Shown: positions 35,034-43,050 of the stretch, one piece after another | Position numbering within the stretch: position 1 is the stretch's first letter | Layout of the letters: every line of letters starts with the position of its first letter | Assembly (NCBI GenBank): GCA_023441055.1 | Contig: JAEZQY010000047.1 | Location: 62,001-126,000, forward strand | DNA: 64,000 nt | Origin: Bacillota bacterium | GTDB lineage: Bacteria; Bacillota; Bacilli; Paenibacillales; UBA4045 | Direction of reading: 5' to 3' | Translations under genes and position numbers: made by a program | The notes under the pieces: generated by a model | Told to the model about the DNA's origin: nothing | Database searches by the model: none | Seen by the model: only the letters and a program-made list of their open reading frames with translations

Positions 35034-36305
35034 TCAATATGGATATTCTCCTCCGGGGTATAAGGTCGAGCTGTATAACCGCTTCGTCTGCTGCAGTGGT
35101 ACAGCTGAAGGCCGTGCGGTCAGGCGCATTAGTCTGCTGGCATAGATCGAAGCTGTGTTGTTATCGTATATAATGACCTGCTCTGTGCCGCTTCCCAGCA
35201 GATCGCCGTGGACAACATAACCGTCCATTGGGAACGCTGCAACAACCTCCATATGGCCATCATATAAGGCTGGTTGTACACCTTCACCGCGGCGATAGGC
35301 CAGAATATAGTCGGGCGCATCAATGGTCCAGTGACACAGCGTCTCAATAATAGTCAACCAACCGGGTGTCTGGCGATCTTCCTTCCATACTTCTCGACCG
35401 TTGCTGTCAAGCAGGAATAGGCCGTCCTTACCAACCTGACCTTTACCGTCGTCTTCTCTGGCAATTCGGTCTAGCCCGGCAATCTGCAGGCCTGGCAAGT
35501 CATTACGGAATTGACCAAGCGCCAGATGCTGCGATTCGATCGAGCCATCATAGCGCCATAGCTCCTGACCGTTCCTGTCATACATCACCGTGACACTGCC
35601 GCCGATCACAAGCTCCGGTTCGCCATCCCCGTTCACATCCCCGACCCAGATACAATCCACATGATCCTCTAGATCACGGCAGCTCCACAGGGGTGTGCCA
35701 TCATGATCGAGCATTGTATAGCCAGCCATCACTTCATCGCGGCCGTCTCCGTCGATATCGTACACCCATGGGAAGTGGCCAGGATTGCCCTCATGTGTCC
35801 ATAGCAAATTGAAATGGCTATCAAGCGCCCACAGGCGATGATAGCGATCCTTGAGCAGTATATCTCGCGCATGAGTTCCGCCTGTCAAATTCGCTACAAT
35901 GATACAGTCATGGGCATGAGGGTCCGGAAGGGCATGGGAAGCTTTCACCGACCCATCTCTGCCATCGAGGACGAGCAACTGACTATCCATCACACATAAC
36001 ACCTCTAGACAGCCGTCACCGTCAATATCGACAATCTGCGCGGGATAATCCGAGCCTTGTCGTCCTGCGTCCGCGCTCGGCTTGCCCCTCTGCCAGATTA
36101 AATTCCCTTCCAGGTCAAATGCTGTCAGACACTGTACCTGGTGAGGAATATAACGAACGTCCTGACGATCGTCAGGCTGCACGAGCAGCATCTCCATCCT
36201 GCCGTCTCCATTCAGATCCCCCAGCAGCATCTTACTATTCACGCCTGCTAAGCTGATATCCAGCTGATCAATCAGCTGAGGCGCCTGTTCCGTCCTATGA
36301 TTCAT
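35034..36305 (-). CDS. FG-GAP/VCBS-type beta-propeller protein, rhamnogalacturonan-lyase-like
   Basis: A 423-residue protein built of propeller blades with calcium loops: LGDLNGDGRMEMLLV, IVDIDGDGCLEVLCV, VYDIDGDGRDEVMAG and VGDVNGDGEPELVIGG. The blades resemble those of the neighbouring PL11 enzyme, but the protein lacks its N-terminal domain and has no signal peptide. It may be a distant lyase or an accessory binding protein; I cannot name its reaction. GGGG precedes the ATG at 36305. It is the first gene of the three-gene set, about 70 bases from the end of the small-protein trio. Confidence 0.7.
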   Translation of the reverse strand: MNHRTEQAPQLIDQLDISLAGVNSKMLLGDLNGDGRMEMLLVQPDDRQDVRYIPHQVQCLTAFDLEGNLIWQRGKPSADAGRQGSDYPAQIVDIDGDGCLEVLCVMDSQLLVLDGRDGSVKASHALPDPHAHDCIIVANLTGGTHARDILLKDRYHRLWALDSHFNLLWTHEGNPGHFPWVYDIDGDGRDEVMAGYTMLDHDGTPLWSCRDLEDHVDCIWVGDVNGDGEPELVIGGSVTVMYDRNGQELWRYDGSIESQHLALGQFRNDLPGLQIAGLDRIAREDDGKGQVGKDGLFLLDSNGREVWKEDRQTPGWLTIIETLCHWTIDAPDYILAYRRGEGVQPALYDGHMEVVAAFPMDGYVVHGDLLGSGTEQVIIYDNNTASIYASRLMRLTARPSAVPLQQTKRLYSSTLYPGGEYPY

Positions 36306-36375
36306 CAGCTATCCCCCGTAAGCTCAATATGATTGTTGTATAGTGAACTTGACGAAAGTCTCTAGCTCTATAGTA

Positions 36376-36675
36376 TCATGTAGCTTCCTTTTTCTGAATG
36401 GGAAAAGTCGATTTGGCCACACCACGATTTAACCAGGGGGTTGCTGGTGTTCCCTTACAAGCCTTGCGTAAACGGATCCCGCTGATCTTCTCGAACAGCA
36501 CACCCTGATAACGAGTAATAAGTTCGAGCTGGCGCATGGTATCTTGGGACAATCGCATCGATTGTCCCGAGAGCTCTGCGTAATGCCCAATCATGACAGA
36601 GACAGCGCGCTGGCTCATGGCTAGTGACTCTAGCAGATGAAGCTTGATCGCATTTTCCCTCTGTATCCGATTCAT
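36376..36675 (-). CDS. Small helical protein 3 of a tandem trio, unknown function
   Basis: A 99-residue protein that appears mostly helical (KLHLLESLAMSQRAVSVMIG; MRQLELITRYQGVLFEKI) with a basic tail (NRGVAKSTFPIQKK). The ATG at 36675 overlaps the previous stop in TGATG, with GAGGAAAA just upstream; a GTG three bases earlier is an alternative. It is the third of three consecutive genes for small helical proteins at the end of the glycosylation cluster. I recognise no family. Similar Paenibacillus proteins carry unreliable names in databases, so I give no function. Confidence 0.7.
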   Translation of the reverse strand: MNRIQRENAIKLHLLESLAMSQRAVSVMIGHYAELSGQSMRLSQDTMRQLELITRYQGVLFEKISGIRLRKACKGTPATPWLNRGVAKSTFPIQKKEAT

Positions 36676-37016
36676 CACTTTTCCTCATTCTGTCCGAACA
36701 TAGAACCAAAGTCGAAGTCACTGCTTTCAGCCTGTTCCTCATCCTCGCCGATTATCACCTTCAAATTGGCAGCTAAAGACTGCTCCATGCGCACCAAGCC
36801 CTCGATCACTTCTACAACCTTCTCATGAATGCCTAACACGGTTTTGAGCTGCGTTTGCTGATCACCTAACGATGACTGGTGCAGATGGTAGCAGATCCAG
36901 CTTTTCGATTTATCTGCCTCAACAGCCTTGGCTTCCAGCATTAAGGCTATATTATCCTGCATAATCGCCGTCGCTTCTAATATTCCTAGATAATGCGGCC
37001 CTCTACTCATCATCAT
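36675..37016 (-). CDS. Small helical protein 2 of a tandem trio, unknown function
   Basis: A protein of about 113 residues with long amphipathic helices: LGILEATAIMQDNIALMLEA, then IHEKVVEVIEGLVRMEQSL. The C terminus is acidic (GEDEEQAESSDFDFGSMF). GGGG precedes a run of ATG codons at the start. Its stop overlaps the start of the next gene. The layout (helix pairs around a His/Gln-rich turn, acidic end) resembles a small four-helix or coiled-coil adaptor. No enzyme motif is visible. Confidence 0.72.
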   Translation of the reverse strand: MMMSRGPHYLGILEATAIMQDNIALMLEAKAVEADKSKSWICYHLHQSSLGDQQTQLKTVLGIHEKVVEVIEGLVRMEQSLAANLKVIIGEDEEQAESSDFDFGSMFGQNEEK

Positions 37017-37037
37017 TCCCCCATTTCGTTAACGGCG

Positions 37038-37322
37038 TCATTCTTCAGTCTGCTCCTGAAGCTCACCGAGGATATAGGATATATTTTCAGCAATCGCATC
37101 TTCAAGGTCCGCTAAATTGGTTAGATAGGCCGTTATACTGCTTGACATATCCTCTACATGACCAATAATCACCTTGGGGTCGTTAAAGGTCGGATGATCA
37201 GGAATGAGGGCGACTAGCTGAGCCATATGCACAGTAATATGCCGCTCAGCTTGAATGATCTTCGCTAATTCGTGGTAGCTGCGAGACATATGCGTTATGA
37301 TGTTCGTTATTCGATGCTCCAT
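37038..37322 (-). CDS. Small helical protein 1 of a tandem trio, unknown function
   Basis: A 94-residue, mostly helical protein starting MEHRITNIITHMSRSYHELA with an acidic end (LGELQEQTEE). GGAG lies eight bases before the ATG at 37322, which I prefer to an upstream TTG. An extended -10 (TGCTATAAC, minus strand, near 37353-37361) could give the trio its own promoter, because a 74-base gap separates it from the acetyltransferase gene. It has a size and helical pattern like those of the next two proteins, but clear sequence identity is not evident by eye. Confidence 0.7.
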   Translation of the reverse strand: MEHRITNIITHMSRSYHELAKIIQAERHITVHMAQLVALIPDHPTFNDPKVIIGHVEDMSSSITAYLTNLADLEDAIAENISYILGELQEQTEE

Positions 37323-37396
37323 ATGTTCTTCTCCCTGCAATCACGCTTAATTGTTATAGCAAACCTAAGTTTATTTAGTTGTATGCAAGCGAGCAT

Positions 37397-37927
37397 CTAC
37401 GTGTTCCTTCGATCACTACGCACCATGCCCATAAGAATGACATTATGAAATCGGCCATCATAGACCAGCGCTTCCCTCAGGGTGCCTTCGATCTGAAGCC
37501 CGCTTTTCTGCAAGGCTCGAATGGATCCCTGGTTGTACGCTACCGCATAGGCATAAATACGATTGATGCTAAGATCAGTAAAGGCATAATCAAGTAAAGT
37601 GGCGATCATTTCGCTCGCGAAGCCCTGATTCCACAATTTCTTCTCTCCAATAATAATGGAGCCCAGCTCCGCTTTATGATTAACGCGATCAATATCATAA
37701 AGCCCGATTAAGCCGATCGGTTCCCCTCCCTGCTTTAATCGGGCAAGAAAAACCTGACGTCTGTTATCGGAAATAAGTGTGTTGAACCACTCCCGTTGAC
37801 CAGAAAAACTGATAAATGATTTATCAAAAAACTGACGCCGAATTTCGCTTTGATTGCGCCAGCTTACGATGTAATGCGTATCTTCGTCTTCCAGCAGCAT
37901 CAGAGTCATTCGATCACTCTCCAGCAT
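37397..37927 (-). CDS. GNAT-family N-acetyltransferase (RimJ/PseH/SpsD-like)
   Basis: A 176-residue GCN5-type acetyltransferase. The acetyl-CoA site lies in the LGSIIIGEKKLWNQGFASEM region (Q/R-x-x-G-x-A), followed by INRIYAYAVAYNQGSIRALQ and KSGLQIEGTLREALVYDG. This subgroup includes amino-sugar acetyltransferases such as PseH and B. subtilis SpsD. Directly downstream of the DegT-type aminotransferase gene, it most likely acetylates the amino group that enzyme installs on a nucleotide sugar. The substrate identity is inference. Confidence 0.85.
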   Translation of the reverse strand: MLESDRMTLMLLEDEDTHYIVSWRNQSEIRRQFFDKSFISFSGQREWFNTLISDNRRQVFLARLKQGGEPIGLIGLYDIDRVNHKAELGSIIIGEKKLWNQGFASEMIATLLDYAFTDLSINRIYAYAVAYNQGSIRALQKSGLQIEGTLREALVYDGRFHNVILMGMVRSDRRNT

Positions 37928-37948
37928 CAGTACACCCCATTCTTTCGT

Positions 37949-39091
37949 TTAGAACCCTGTATGATGAAAGCTCCGAATACCGTCAATTACGCGCTCCACA
38001 TCTTCATCCAATAAATTGGGGTGCATAGGCAGACTTAATATCCGCTTCCACAACATCGAGGACACCGGCACTTCTGCACGCGTATGAATATAGTAAGGAT
38101 GCAGATGACATGGATAATAGTGAACGCCTGTAGCGATATTCCGTTCCTGCAAGTAGCCGATTAATTGATCGCGCAGCTGTTCATTCGGTAATTTAATTTG
38201 ATAGAGATGCCAAGCGCTTCGCGCGTAGGGCTTCTCCTTCGGAAGCTCCACCCCATCCAAATCTCCGAGACCTTCAGCATACTGTAAGGCGACTTCTCTT
38301 CTGCGTCCATTCAGACGGTCAAGCTTGCTTAATTGGACTACCCCAATTGCAGCCTGCACATCATTCATGTGATATTTATATCCCAACTCACTGACATAAT
38401 ATTGCCAGGCATACACATGCTCCGTTGATGTACGAATCCATGTATCTCGTGATATGCCTACCCATCTCTTCTCCCGAAACCGTCTGGCAAGCCATTCGTG
38501 ATCACAGGTCAATGCTCCGCCTTCCCCGCAAGTTAAATTTTTAACCGCGTGAAAGCTGAAGCAAGTGATCGGACTCAGTGTGCCTACCAATTGCCCATTA
38601 TACTGGGCTCCGCAGGCATGTGCCGCATCCTCGATTACTTTAATACCAGCCTTGCTGGCCACTTCATGTATGGCATCCATATCGCATGGATGTCCAGCCA
38701 AGTGAACTACAATCACAGCTTTCGTGCGAGATGTCCGTTTACGTTCGATTTCATCCGCCGTGATGTTCATCGAATCTGGTTCAACATCAGCAAAGACCGG
38801 GGTTGCACCTACATAACTTACGGCATGTACGGTTGATATGAAAGTGATTGTCGGTACAATCACTTCGTCTCCCGGCCCAATCCCTAATGCGTCCAATGCC
38901 AGATGCAGCGCAGCTGTACCAGAATTAAGCGCTATTGTGAAGCGTGCTCCCGTATAGGCGGAAAATTGCTGTTCAAACTGCTCAGTCTTCGGTCCAAGAC
39001 CGAGCCAGCCTGATCGCATAACCTCTGCTACAGCATCAATTTCCTCTTGCCCTATACTTGGCTGAAGCACAGGAATCAGCTTATCAGTCAT
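37949..39091 (-). CDS. DegT/DnrJ/EryC1/StrS-family sugar aminotransferase (SpsC-like)
   Basis: A 380-residue PLP enzyme that aminates keto-deoxy nucleotide sugars. It starts with IPVLQPSIGQEEIDAVAEVM. LNSGTAALHLALDALGIGPG is the cofactor phosphate region, VIEDAAHACGAQYNG holds the PLP Asp, and FSFHAVKNLTCGEGG holds the aldimine Lys184. The ATG at 39091 has GGGG eight bases upstream. With RmlA and RmlB nearby the likely donor is a dTDP-4-keto-6-deoxyhexose, and the GNAT next door would acylate the product. This mirrors spsC-spsD of the B. subtilis spore-crust operon. Confidence 0.92.
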   Translation of the reverse strand: MTDKLIPVLQPSIGQEEIDAVAEVMRSGWLGLGPKTEQFEQQFSAYTGARFTIALNSGTAALHLALDALGIGPGDEVIVPTITFISTVHAVSYVGATPVFADVEPDSMNITADEIERKRTSRTKAVIVVHLAGHPCDMDAIHEVASKAGIKVIEDAAHACGAQYNGQLVGTLSPITCFSFHAVKNLTCGEGGALTCDHEWLARRFREKRWVGISRDTWIRTSTEHVYAWQYYVSELGYKYHMNDVQAAIGVVQLSKLDRLNGRRREVALQYAEGLGDLDGVELPKEKPYARSAWHLYQIKLPNEQLRDQLIGYLQERNIATGVHYYPCHLHPYYIHTRAEVPVSSMLWKRILSLPMHPNLLDEDVERVIDGIRSFHHTGF

Positions 39092-39112
39092 GGTCATACC
39101 CCTTCGCTTTAT

Positions 39113-40246
39113 TTAAATATGAAGGATCTGCTGCCGCCAATTTCGAGCACACAGGTCTATTTGGAAGGCTTGCTTTGAAGCTGCGCCTGCCTGTACCTTG
39201 ATCATTTCACGCAGTGAAGCATTCTCAATCATTTCACATAGCCCGTTAAACCAAGATTCTTCATTATTGCTGACCAAATATCCATTCTGACCGTGCTTCA
39301 CCCAGTCTGTGTAGGGTGGGCACTGGCTATATATCCCAGGTATTAAGCAGGCTGCATATTCACGATACTTGTTGTTCGTCTTACAATAATTAAAGATGGA
39401 TTCATGCAAGGGAGCGATGCCAATGTCCCAATCCGAGCGCTTCAAGTTTTGAAGATAGGTTTGATAATCCAATTGACCTTCTCTGTACGAAACGAAGGAT
39501 TGCCCCAATAATGCCCCTGGAATATAGCCGTGAAATTGAAGCCTGACATATCCGCCATACTTGCTTAATACTCGGAGCAGCGCTGGAACGACCGGTGAGA
39601 AATCCTCATCCTTCTGCGTACCCCCATAACCAATTGTGATTCGCGTCGGGGATGGCGCTGGTTTTGTAATATTGTCGATCAGCTCAAAATCAACACTGGA
39701 TTGGAAGCAGACTACTCTTGGATTATAGTAGAGGCATATATAGTCGGCGAAGAAGGTTGAATCGACCTTCACAAAGCTGGCGTGACGGAGAAAGTTCTGA
39801 AATGTCTGCCGCCGACCTGCATCGTTATAATAGGAGGACACGGATGTATAGGGCGGAATTTCCAAGAAATTGTCATCGATGACATATACGGTTTCTTTGC
39901 CAAGCTGATGCGCGATTAGAAGGCTCTCGAAGGCCTGAGGCTCTACTGTTCGCAAGTAAATAACGATACTCGCCGCCTTGAGATAGTCCAGCTTAATATC
40001 ATCTTCTGTGCAGATCTCATACTGGTATATGCCGAGCTTCTTCAGATGTCGAAATGGTTGTAATAAGATGATTTCCAAGGAAGGCAGATCGACTGAGGGC
40101 GTTACTATTAACGCAGATCGCAATGGGGCTTGTGCGGTCGTATGCTCCACTCGGTTGCGGGCTCCTTCTTTCCTGCCTGCTAACCTACCGTTCTCCCATC
40201 CCGCCTCTCTGCCTCTTCGATATCCGAGCTCGAATGATTTGCCCAA
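39113..40246 (-). CDS. GT4-like glycosyltransferase with N-terminal GX3 repeat
   Basis: A 377-residue protein. Residues about 8-28 are a Gly-every-fourth repeat (LGYRRGREAGWENGRLAGRK), followed by a GT-B-like enzyme. YVIDDNFLEIPPY, ITIGYGGTQKDEDF, VRLQFHGYIPG, WDIGIAPLHES and NKYREYAACLIPGIYS are shared with the paralogues at 49971 and 56696. Those two lack the N-terminal repeat, so the repeat is an added module. I start at the TTG at 40246, nine bases after AGGAGG; a GTG at 40264 lies before that site. The sugar and acceptor are unknown. It follows the small GX3 protein gene. Confidence 0.85.
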   Translation of the reverse strand: MGKSFELGYRRGREAGWENGRLAGRKEGARNRVEHTTAQAPLRSALIVTPSVDLPSLEIILLQPFRHLKKLGIYQYEICTEDDIKLDYLKAASIVIYLRTVEPQAFESLLIAHQLGKETVYVIDDNFLEIPPYTSVSSYYNDAGRRQTFQNFLRHASFVKVDSTFFADYICLYYNPRVVCFQSSVDFELIDNITKPAPSPTRITIGYGGTQKDEDFSPVVPALLRVLSKYGGYVRLQFHGYIPGALLGQSFVSYREGQLDYQTYLQNLKRSDWDIGIAPLHESIFNYCKTNNKYREYAACLIPGIYSQCPPYTDWVKHGQNGYLVSNNEESWFNGLCEMIENASLREMIKVQAGAASKQAFQIDLCARNWRQQILHI

Positions 40247-40282
40247 ATGTGGCAACCTCCTCACAAGTAATTGGCAGATCTA

Positions 40283-40591
40283 TTAATCTGTCTTATAATT
40301 CTCTTCCAGCCCTTTTTCATTGCCCTCGAAGTAGCCCTGGGAATATCCTTGATCATATCCTTCGTCATACCCCTTATCATATCCCTTGTTATACTCAACA
40401 CTATTGAATTTGGTGGCTTTAGCCATCCGATTCACTTGCTTTCGACTTTTCATATGCCCACGCTGCTTCTTGCGAGTGTTGATATTCCTTCGCGCGCTCT
40501 TCTTTGTTGTTAGTGACCTCATTTTACTTTTCACTCTGACCAGCTTCGCTACCCTGAGTTTTGCCTTCTTCCTCAATGATGCTTTAATCAC
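40283..40591 (-). CDS. Small polybasic protein with GY-rich GX3 repeat
   Basis: A 102-residue protein in two halves. Residues 1-62 are very rich in Lys and Arg (SLRKKAKLRVAKLVRVKSK, KKSARRNINTRKKQRG). Residues 67-90 are a near-perfect tetrapeptide repeat of the form G-Y-D-x (GYDKGYDEGYDQGYSQGY). The same Gly-every-fourth pattern stands at the N terminus of the glycosyltransferases at 39113, 40614 and 43051 and after the basic tail of the one at 41936. I start at the GTG at 40591 because AGGAGG lies seven bases upstream; the longer frame overlaps the next gene. It has no enzyme domain and may be a scaffold. No known family was recognised, although the repeat recalls the deca-GX3 motif of Yae1/Lto1. 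Confidence 0.82.
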   Translation of the reverse strand: MIKASLRKKAKLRVAKLVRVKSKMRSLTTKKSARRNINTRKKQRGHMKSRKQVNRMAKATKFNSVEYNKGYDKGYDEGYDQGYSQGYFEGNEKGLEENYKTD

Positions 40592-40613
40592 TATTGCTCC
40601 TCCTCGATATCGC

Positions 40614-41939
40614 TTATATATTATCTGCCATAACGACCGGTGGTGGTATAATAGGCAGCCCCTGTGGCAATGGTTGAATGTCCGAATGACGGAGCACTCT
40701 GATTCGCTCGAGCATCCCCCATTTCTGAACAGCATCTCTTGTAATGAAGCGTCGCAGCTGCCCATGTTGAATCAGATAGGAATGTCCTTCTTCATCACTG
40801 ACACAGCATCCATCAGGCAGCGGCGGCAGTGAATGAACTTGCATAGACTCAAGTTTCCGTTCTAACTGGTCAGAAGCGTATGGTTCGCCCTTAATCCAGC
40901 TTTTTAGATCCACTTGTGAAACACGGATAACCGGGAGATGCGCAGATTGCGATTCTATTCGGTAGCGCACACCATTCTCAATCCAATACACATTTGGGGA
41001 ACAGCCTTGAACAAGTAAATGTGTAGGATAAAAATCAATGGTCCGCTTGATCGACCTTCCTAGACTTGTGACCTCATCTATTAGTGCATGCGGATCTCCC
41101 CATTTGCTAGAGAAGAAATTCAGATTATGCTGGTAGAACTCATCGAATCTAGTGTCCTGCCCAATGCTAACACTGCCGAAGTGGTGAATAAATGTATCCT
41201 CAGCAACAATGAGATCGAATCCGAGAAGTCGCGCGCGAACACCATAATCATCATCCTCGCAATTGCCGATTACGAAGCCCTCGTCAAAGTACCCAAGCCT
41301 TCCGAAGACCTCTCTTCTCATCATCAGGCAAAACCCCGTGATACGTGAAACGACTTTCCATTTGGTTGGATCGCTCTTGTTGTACGCTGCTGCGAAGCTA
41401 TACATCTCCTCGATTGAGTTATAGGAAGTAGAGATCAGTTGTTCTCCGCTTATATAATTAGTTACTGGTCCTACCAATCCAACATAGGGAGAGCTGTATA
41501 CACAATGCAGCATATTGCTTAACCAATTCTGAGTAACTAAGGTGTCATTATTTAGAATCACGATGGTCGTGCCTCTCGCCATTCGCAATCCTTGATTGAC
41601 CGCACCTGCAAATCCACGATTGGACTTGTTTAATCGGTAACGCAGCCGCTTATATTCACCCCTCAGCCATTCCTCCGTACCGTCCACGGAACCATTATCT
41701 ACAATGATCAGTTCAAATCGTTCCGGCGTATTCGCCCAAATGCTCTGCACACATTTCTTTAAATAGTCCAGTTGATTATAGGTAGGAATTACGATGCTAG
41801 TACCGCTGAATAAGGCCCCGCCCTCCGCTTGAGCATTGGTCATCCCAGCTTCATAGCCTTTAAGAAAGCCAGCGTCGAATCCATTGCTGAATCCACCGTT
41901 ATATCCTCTGAGAGATGGCCGCTCCGCTCTGATATTCAC
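40614..41939 (-). CDS. GT2-family glycosyltransferase with GX3 repeat and C-terminal tandem repeat module
   Basis: A 441-residue protein in three parts. Residues 12-32 are a GX3 repeat (GYNGGFSNGFDAGFLKGYEA). Residues about 48-290 are a GT-A transferase: SIVIPTYNQLDYLKKCVQS, LIVDNGSVDGTEEWL, IVILNNDTLVT (DXD-like NND), and GNCEDDDYGVRARLLGFD with the catalytic acids. Residues about 317-435 hold two copies of a roughly 40-residue unit (VYWIENGVRYRIES; SYLIQHGQLRRFIT), possibly a binding module. Rhamnosyltransferases have this GT-A type. The GTG at 41939 overlaps the previous stop and has AGAGG upstream. Confidence 0.87.
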   Translation of the reverse strand: MNIRAERPSLRGYNGGFSNGFDAGFLKGYEAGMTNAQAEGGALFSGTSIVIPTYNQLDYLKKCVQSIWANTPERFELIIVDNGSVDGTEEWLRGEYKRLRYRLNKSNRGFAGAVNQGLRMARGTTIVILNNDTLVTQNWLSNMLHCVYSSPYVGLVGPVTNYISGEQLISTSYNSIEEMYSFAAAYNKSDPTKWKVVSRITGFCLMMRREVFGRLGYFDEGFVIGNCEDDDYGVRARLLGFDLIVAEDTFIHHFGSVSIGQDTRFDEFYQHNLNFFSSKWGDPHALIDEVTSLGRSIKRTIDFYPTHLLVQGCSPNVYWIENGVRYRIESQSAHLPVIRVSQVDLKSWIKGEPYASDQLERKLESMQVHSLPPLPDGCCVSDEEGHSYLIQHGQLRRFITRDAVQKWGMLERIRVLRHSDIQPLPQGLPIIPPPVVMADNI

Positions 41940-42991
41940 AAGGGCGCCTCTCCCTTCGCCATCGAGTCCGCCAAGTGACCGAAATCGATCGCCACTTTAC
42001 CTAGCTCTGCCGCAATGCGACTTACAAGGATGACCGCAGGTATACCCGCTGCAACAAGCGCGATATCGAATTCATACTGAGCTACCTCTTGCATCACACG
42101 ATCCACATCGTGTACGCCTTGTACAGGTGATAGCGCGCCTGCCACGTTGTAACCGTGTCCTCGAAGATAATTCGATAAGCCTGCTGCTTGATTCCCAACG
42201 ACGAGCACGTTGCGACCTGCCAGAATGCTCGGAATGCCATGTTCCAAATAAATGGCGTAATTTATCGTAGAATGCGTAAGCTGCATGGAGCGATAATTCA
42301 TTCCGCAGTGATCCAATAGTTGAAAGGCCAGATGCTGGAAGTTAGGCACTCTTAACAAGGGAATCCCAACGATTGAGGCATCTCGCACAGCTTGCATGAG
42401 TTGATCACGCGCTGCATAATCTGGGACTTCCACTCCTGCATAAGATAGAAAAGGAAAATGATTTCTGATGTGAGCAGCCGAATAGATCGTATCTTGAGCC
42501 ATCGTAAGCAGCTCTCCATCTCCAAGACGGACGACAGACAAGGGGTGTCGATGATCCATTGCCTGCACAATCCGTTCGACCACCTCGGCCGTTCCTAGCA
42601 CAGGAATCATGCTTGATCGATATTGTTCTAAGCCAGCAGCGATAATATCTTGGACAGGTACTCCTGGCAGCACCATCCCGCCTGGCATGAGCTGATCGAC
42701 GTACTTCTCTCCCCCGTCATACTGCCCCTTGCTGAAGCCCTCGTCGTACCCGCGATCATATGCAGCGTTCTCTGCAGCATGCTGATCTTCCTGATCAGGT
42801 TTATCCAGCGGGATGACAGTAGGAGGCTCAAGCAATACTGGGGGGGTGTGCACTGGCAATTGTTTACGAACGCGAATGACGCGTTTCCTAGCGATTCGAC
42901 CTATGCGCTTGCTTCTTCCCAAACGCCGCTTCCGCGCCATCGTGTAGAGCTTCCGCCTTCGCTTTCTTAACTTGCGTATAAGACTCACCAC
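41936..42991 (-). CDS. GT-D-fold glycosyltransferase (DUF1792 type) with polybasic tail and GX3 repeat
   Basis: A 351-residue protein. Residues 4-44 are strongly basic (IRKLRKRRRKLYTMARKRR). Residues 78-94 are a GX3 repeat (YDRGYDEGFSKGQYDGG). The rest matches GT-D enzymes: PLSVVRLGDGELLTMAQ has the conserved D-G-E (158-160), then VVGNQAAGLSNYLRG and IALVAAGIPAVILVSRIA, ending in VAIDFGHLADSM. GT-D enzymes transfer glucose onto serine-rich glycoproteins in streptococci. The start is uncertain: two GTG codons at 42991/42988 have a weak site, and an ATG 17 codons later would keep most of the tail. Confidence 0.85.
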   Translation of the reverse strand: MVSLIRKLRKRRRKLYTMARKRRLGRSKRIGRIARKRVIRVRKQLPVHTPPVLLEPPTVIPLDKPDQEDQHAAENAAYDRGYDEGFSKGQYDGGEKYVDQLMPGGMVLPGVPVQDIIAAGLEQYRSSMIPVLGTAEVVERIVQAMDHRHPLSVVRLGDGELLTMAQDTIYSAAHIRNHFPFLSYAGVEVPDYAARDQLMQAVRDASIVGIPLLRVPNFQHLAFQLLDHCGMNYRSMQLTHSTINYAIYLEHGIPSILAGRNVLVVGNQAAGLSNYLRGHGYNVAGALSPVQGVHDVDRVMQEVAQYEFDIALVAAGIPAVILVSRIAAELGKVAIDFGHLADSMAKGEAPL

Positions 42992-43050
42992 CTGATGTGA
43001 ATATGATCTTACATCATATTGGTCTATTGTAGACTTGGATACCCGTACAA

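Noticed and set aside
36376..37322. Naming the small helical proteins nucleotide-sugar epimerases, as some related entries are labelled
   Set aside because: They are about 100 residues, with no Rossmann motif or Tyr-x-x-x-Lys; the label would be a propagated error.
40592..40765. Upstream extension of the small GX3 protein
   Set aside because: The extension overlaps the GT2 gene, has a Cys/His-rich composition unlike the basic protein, and the AGGAGG-GTG at 40591 is a better start.
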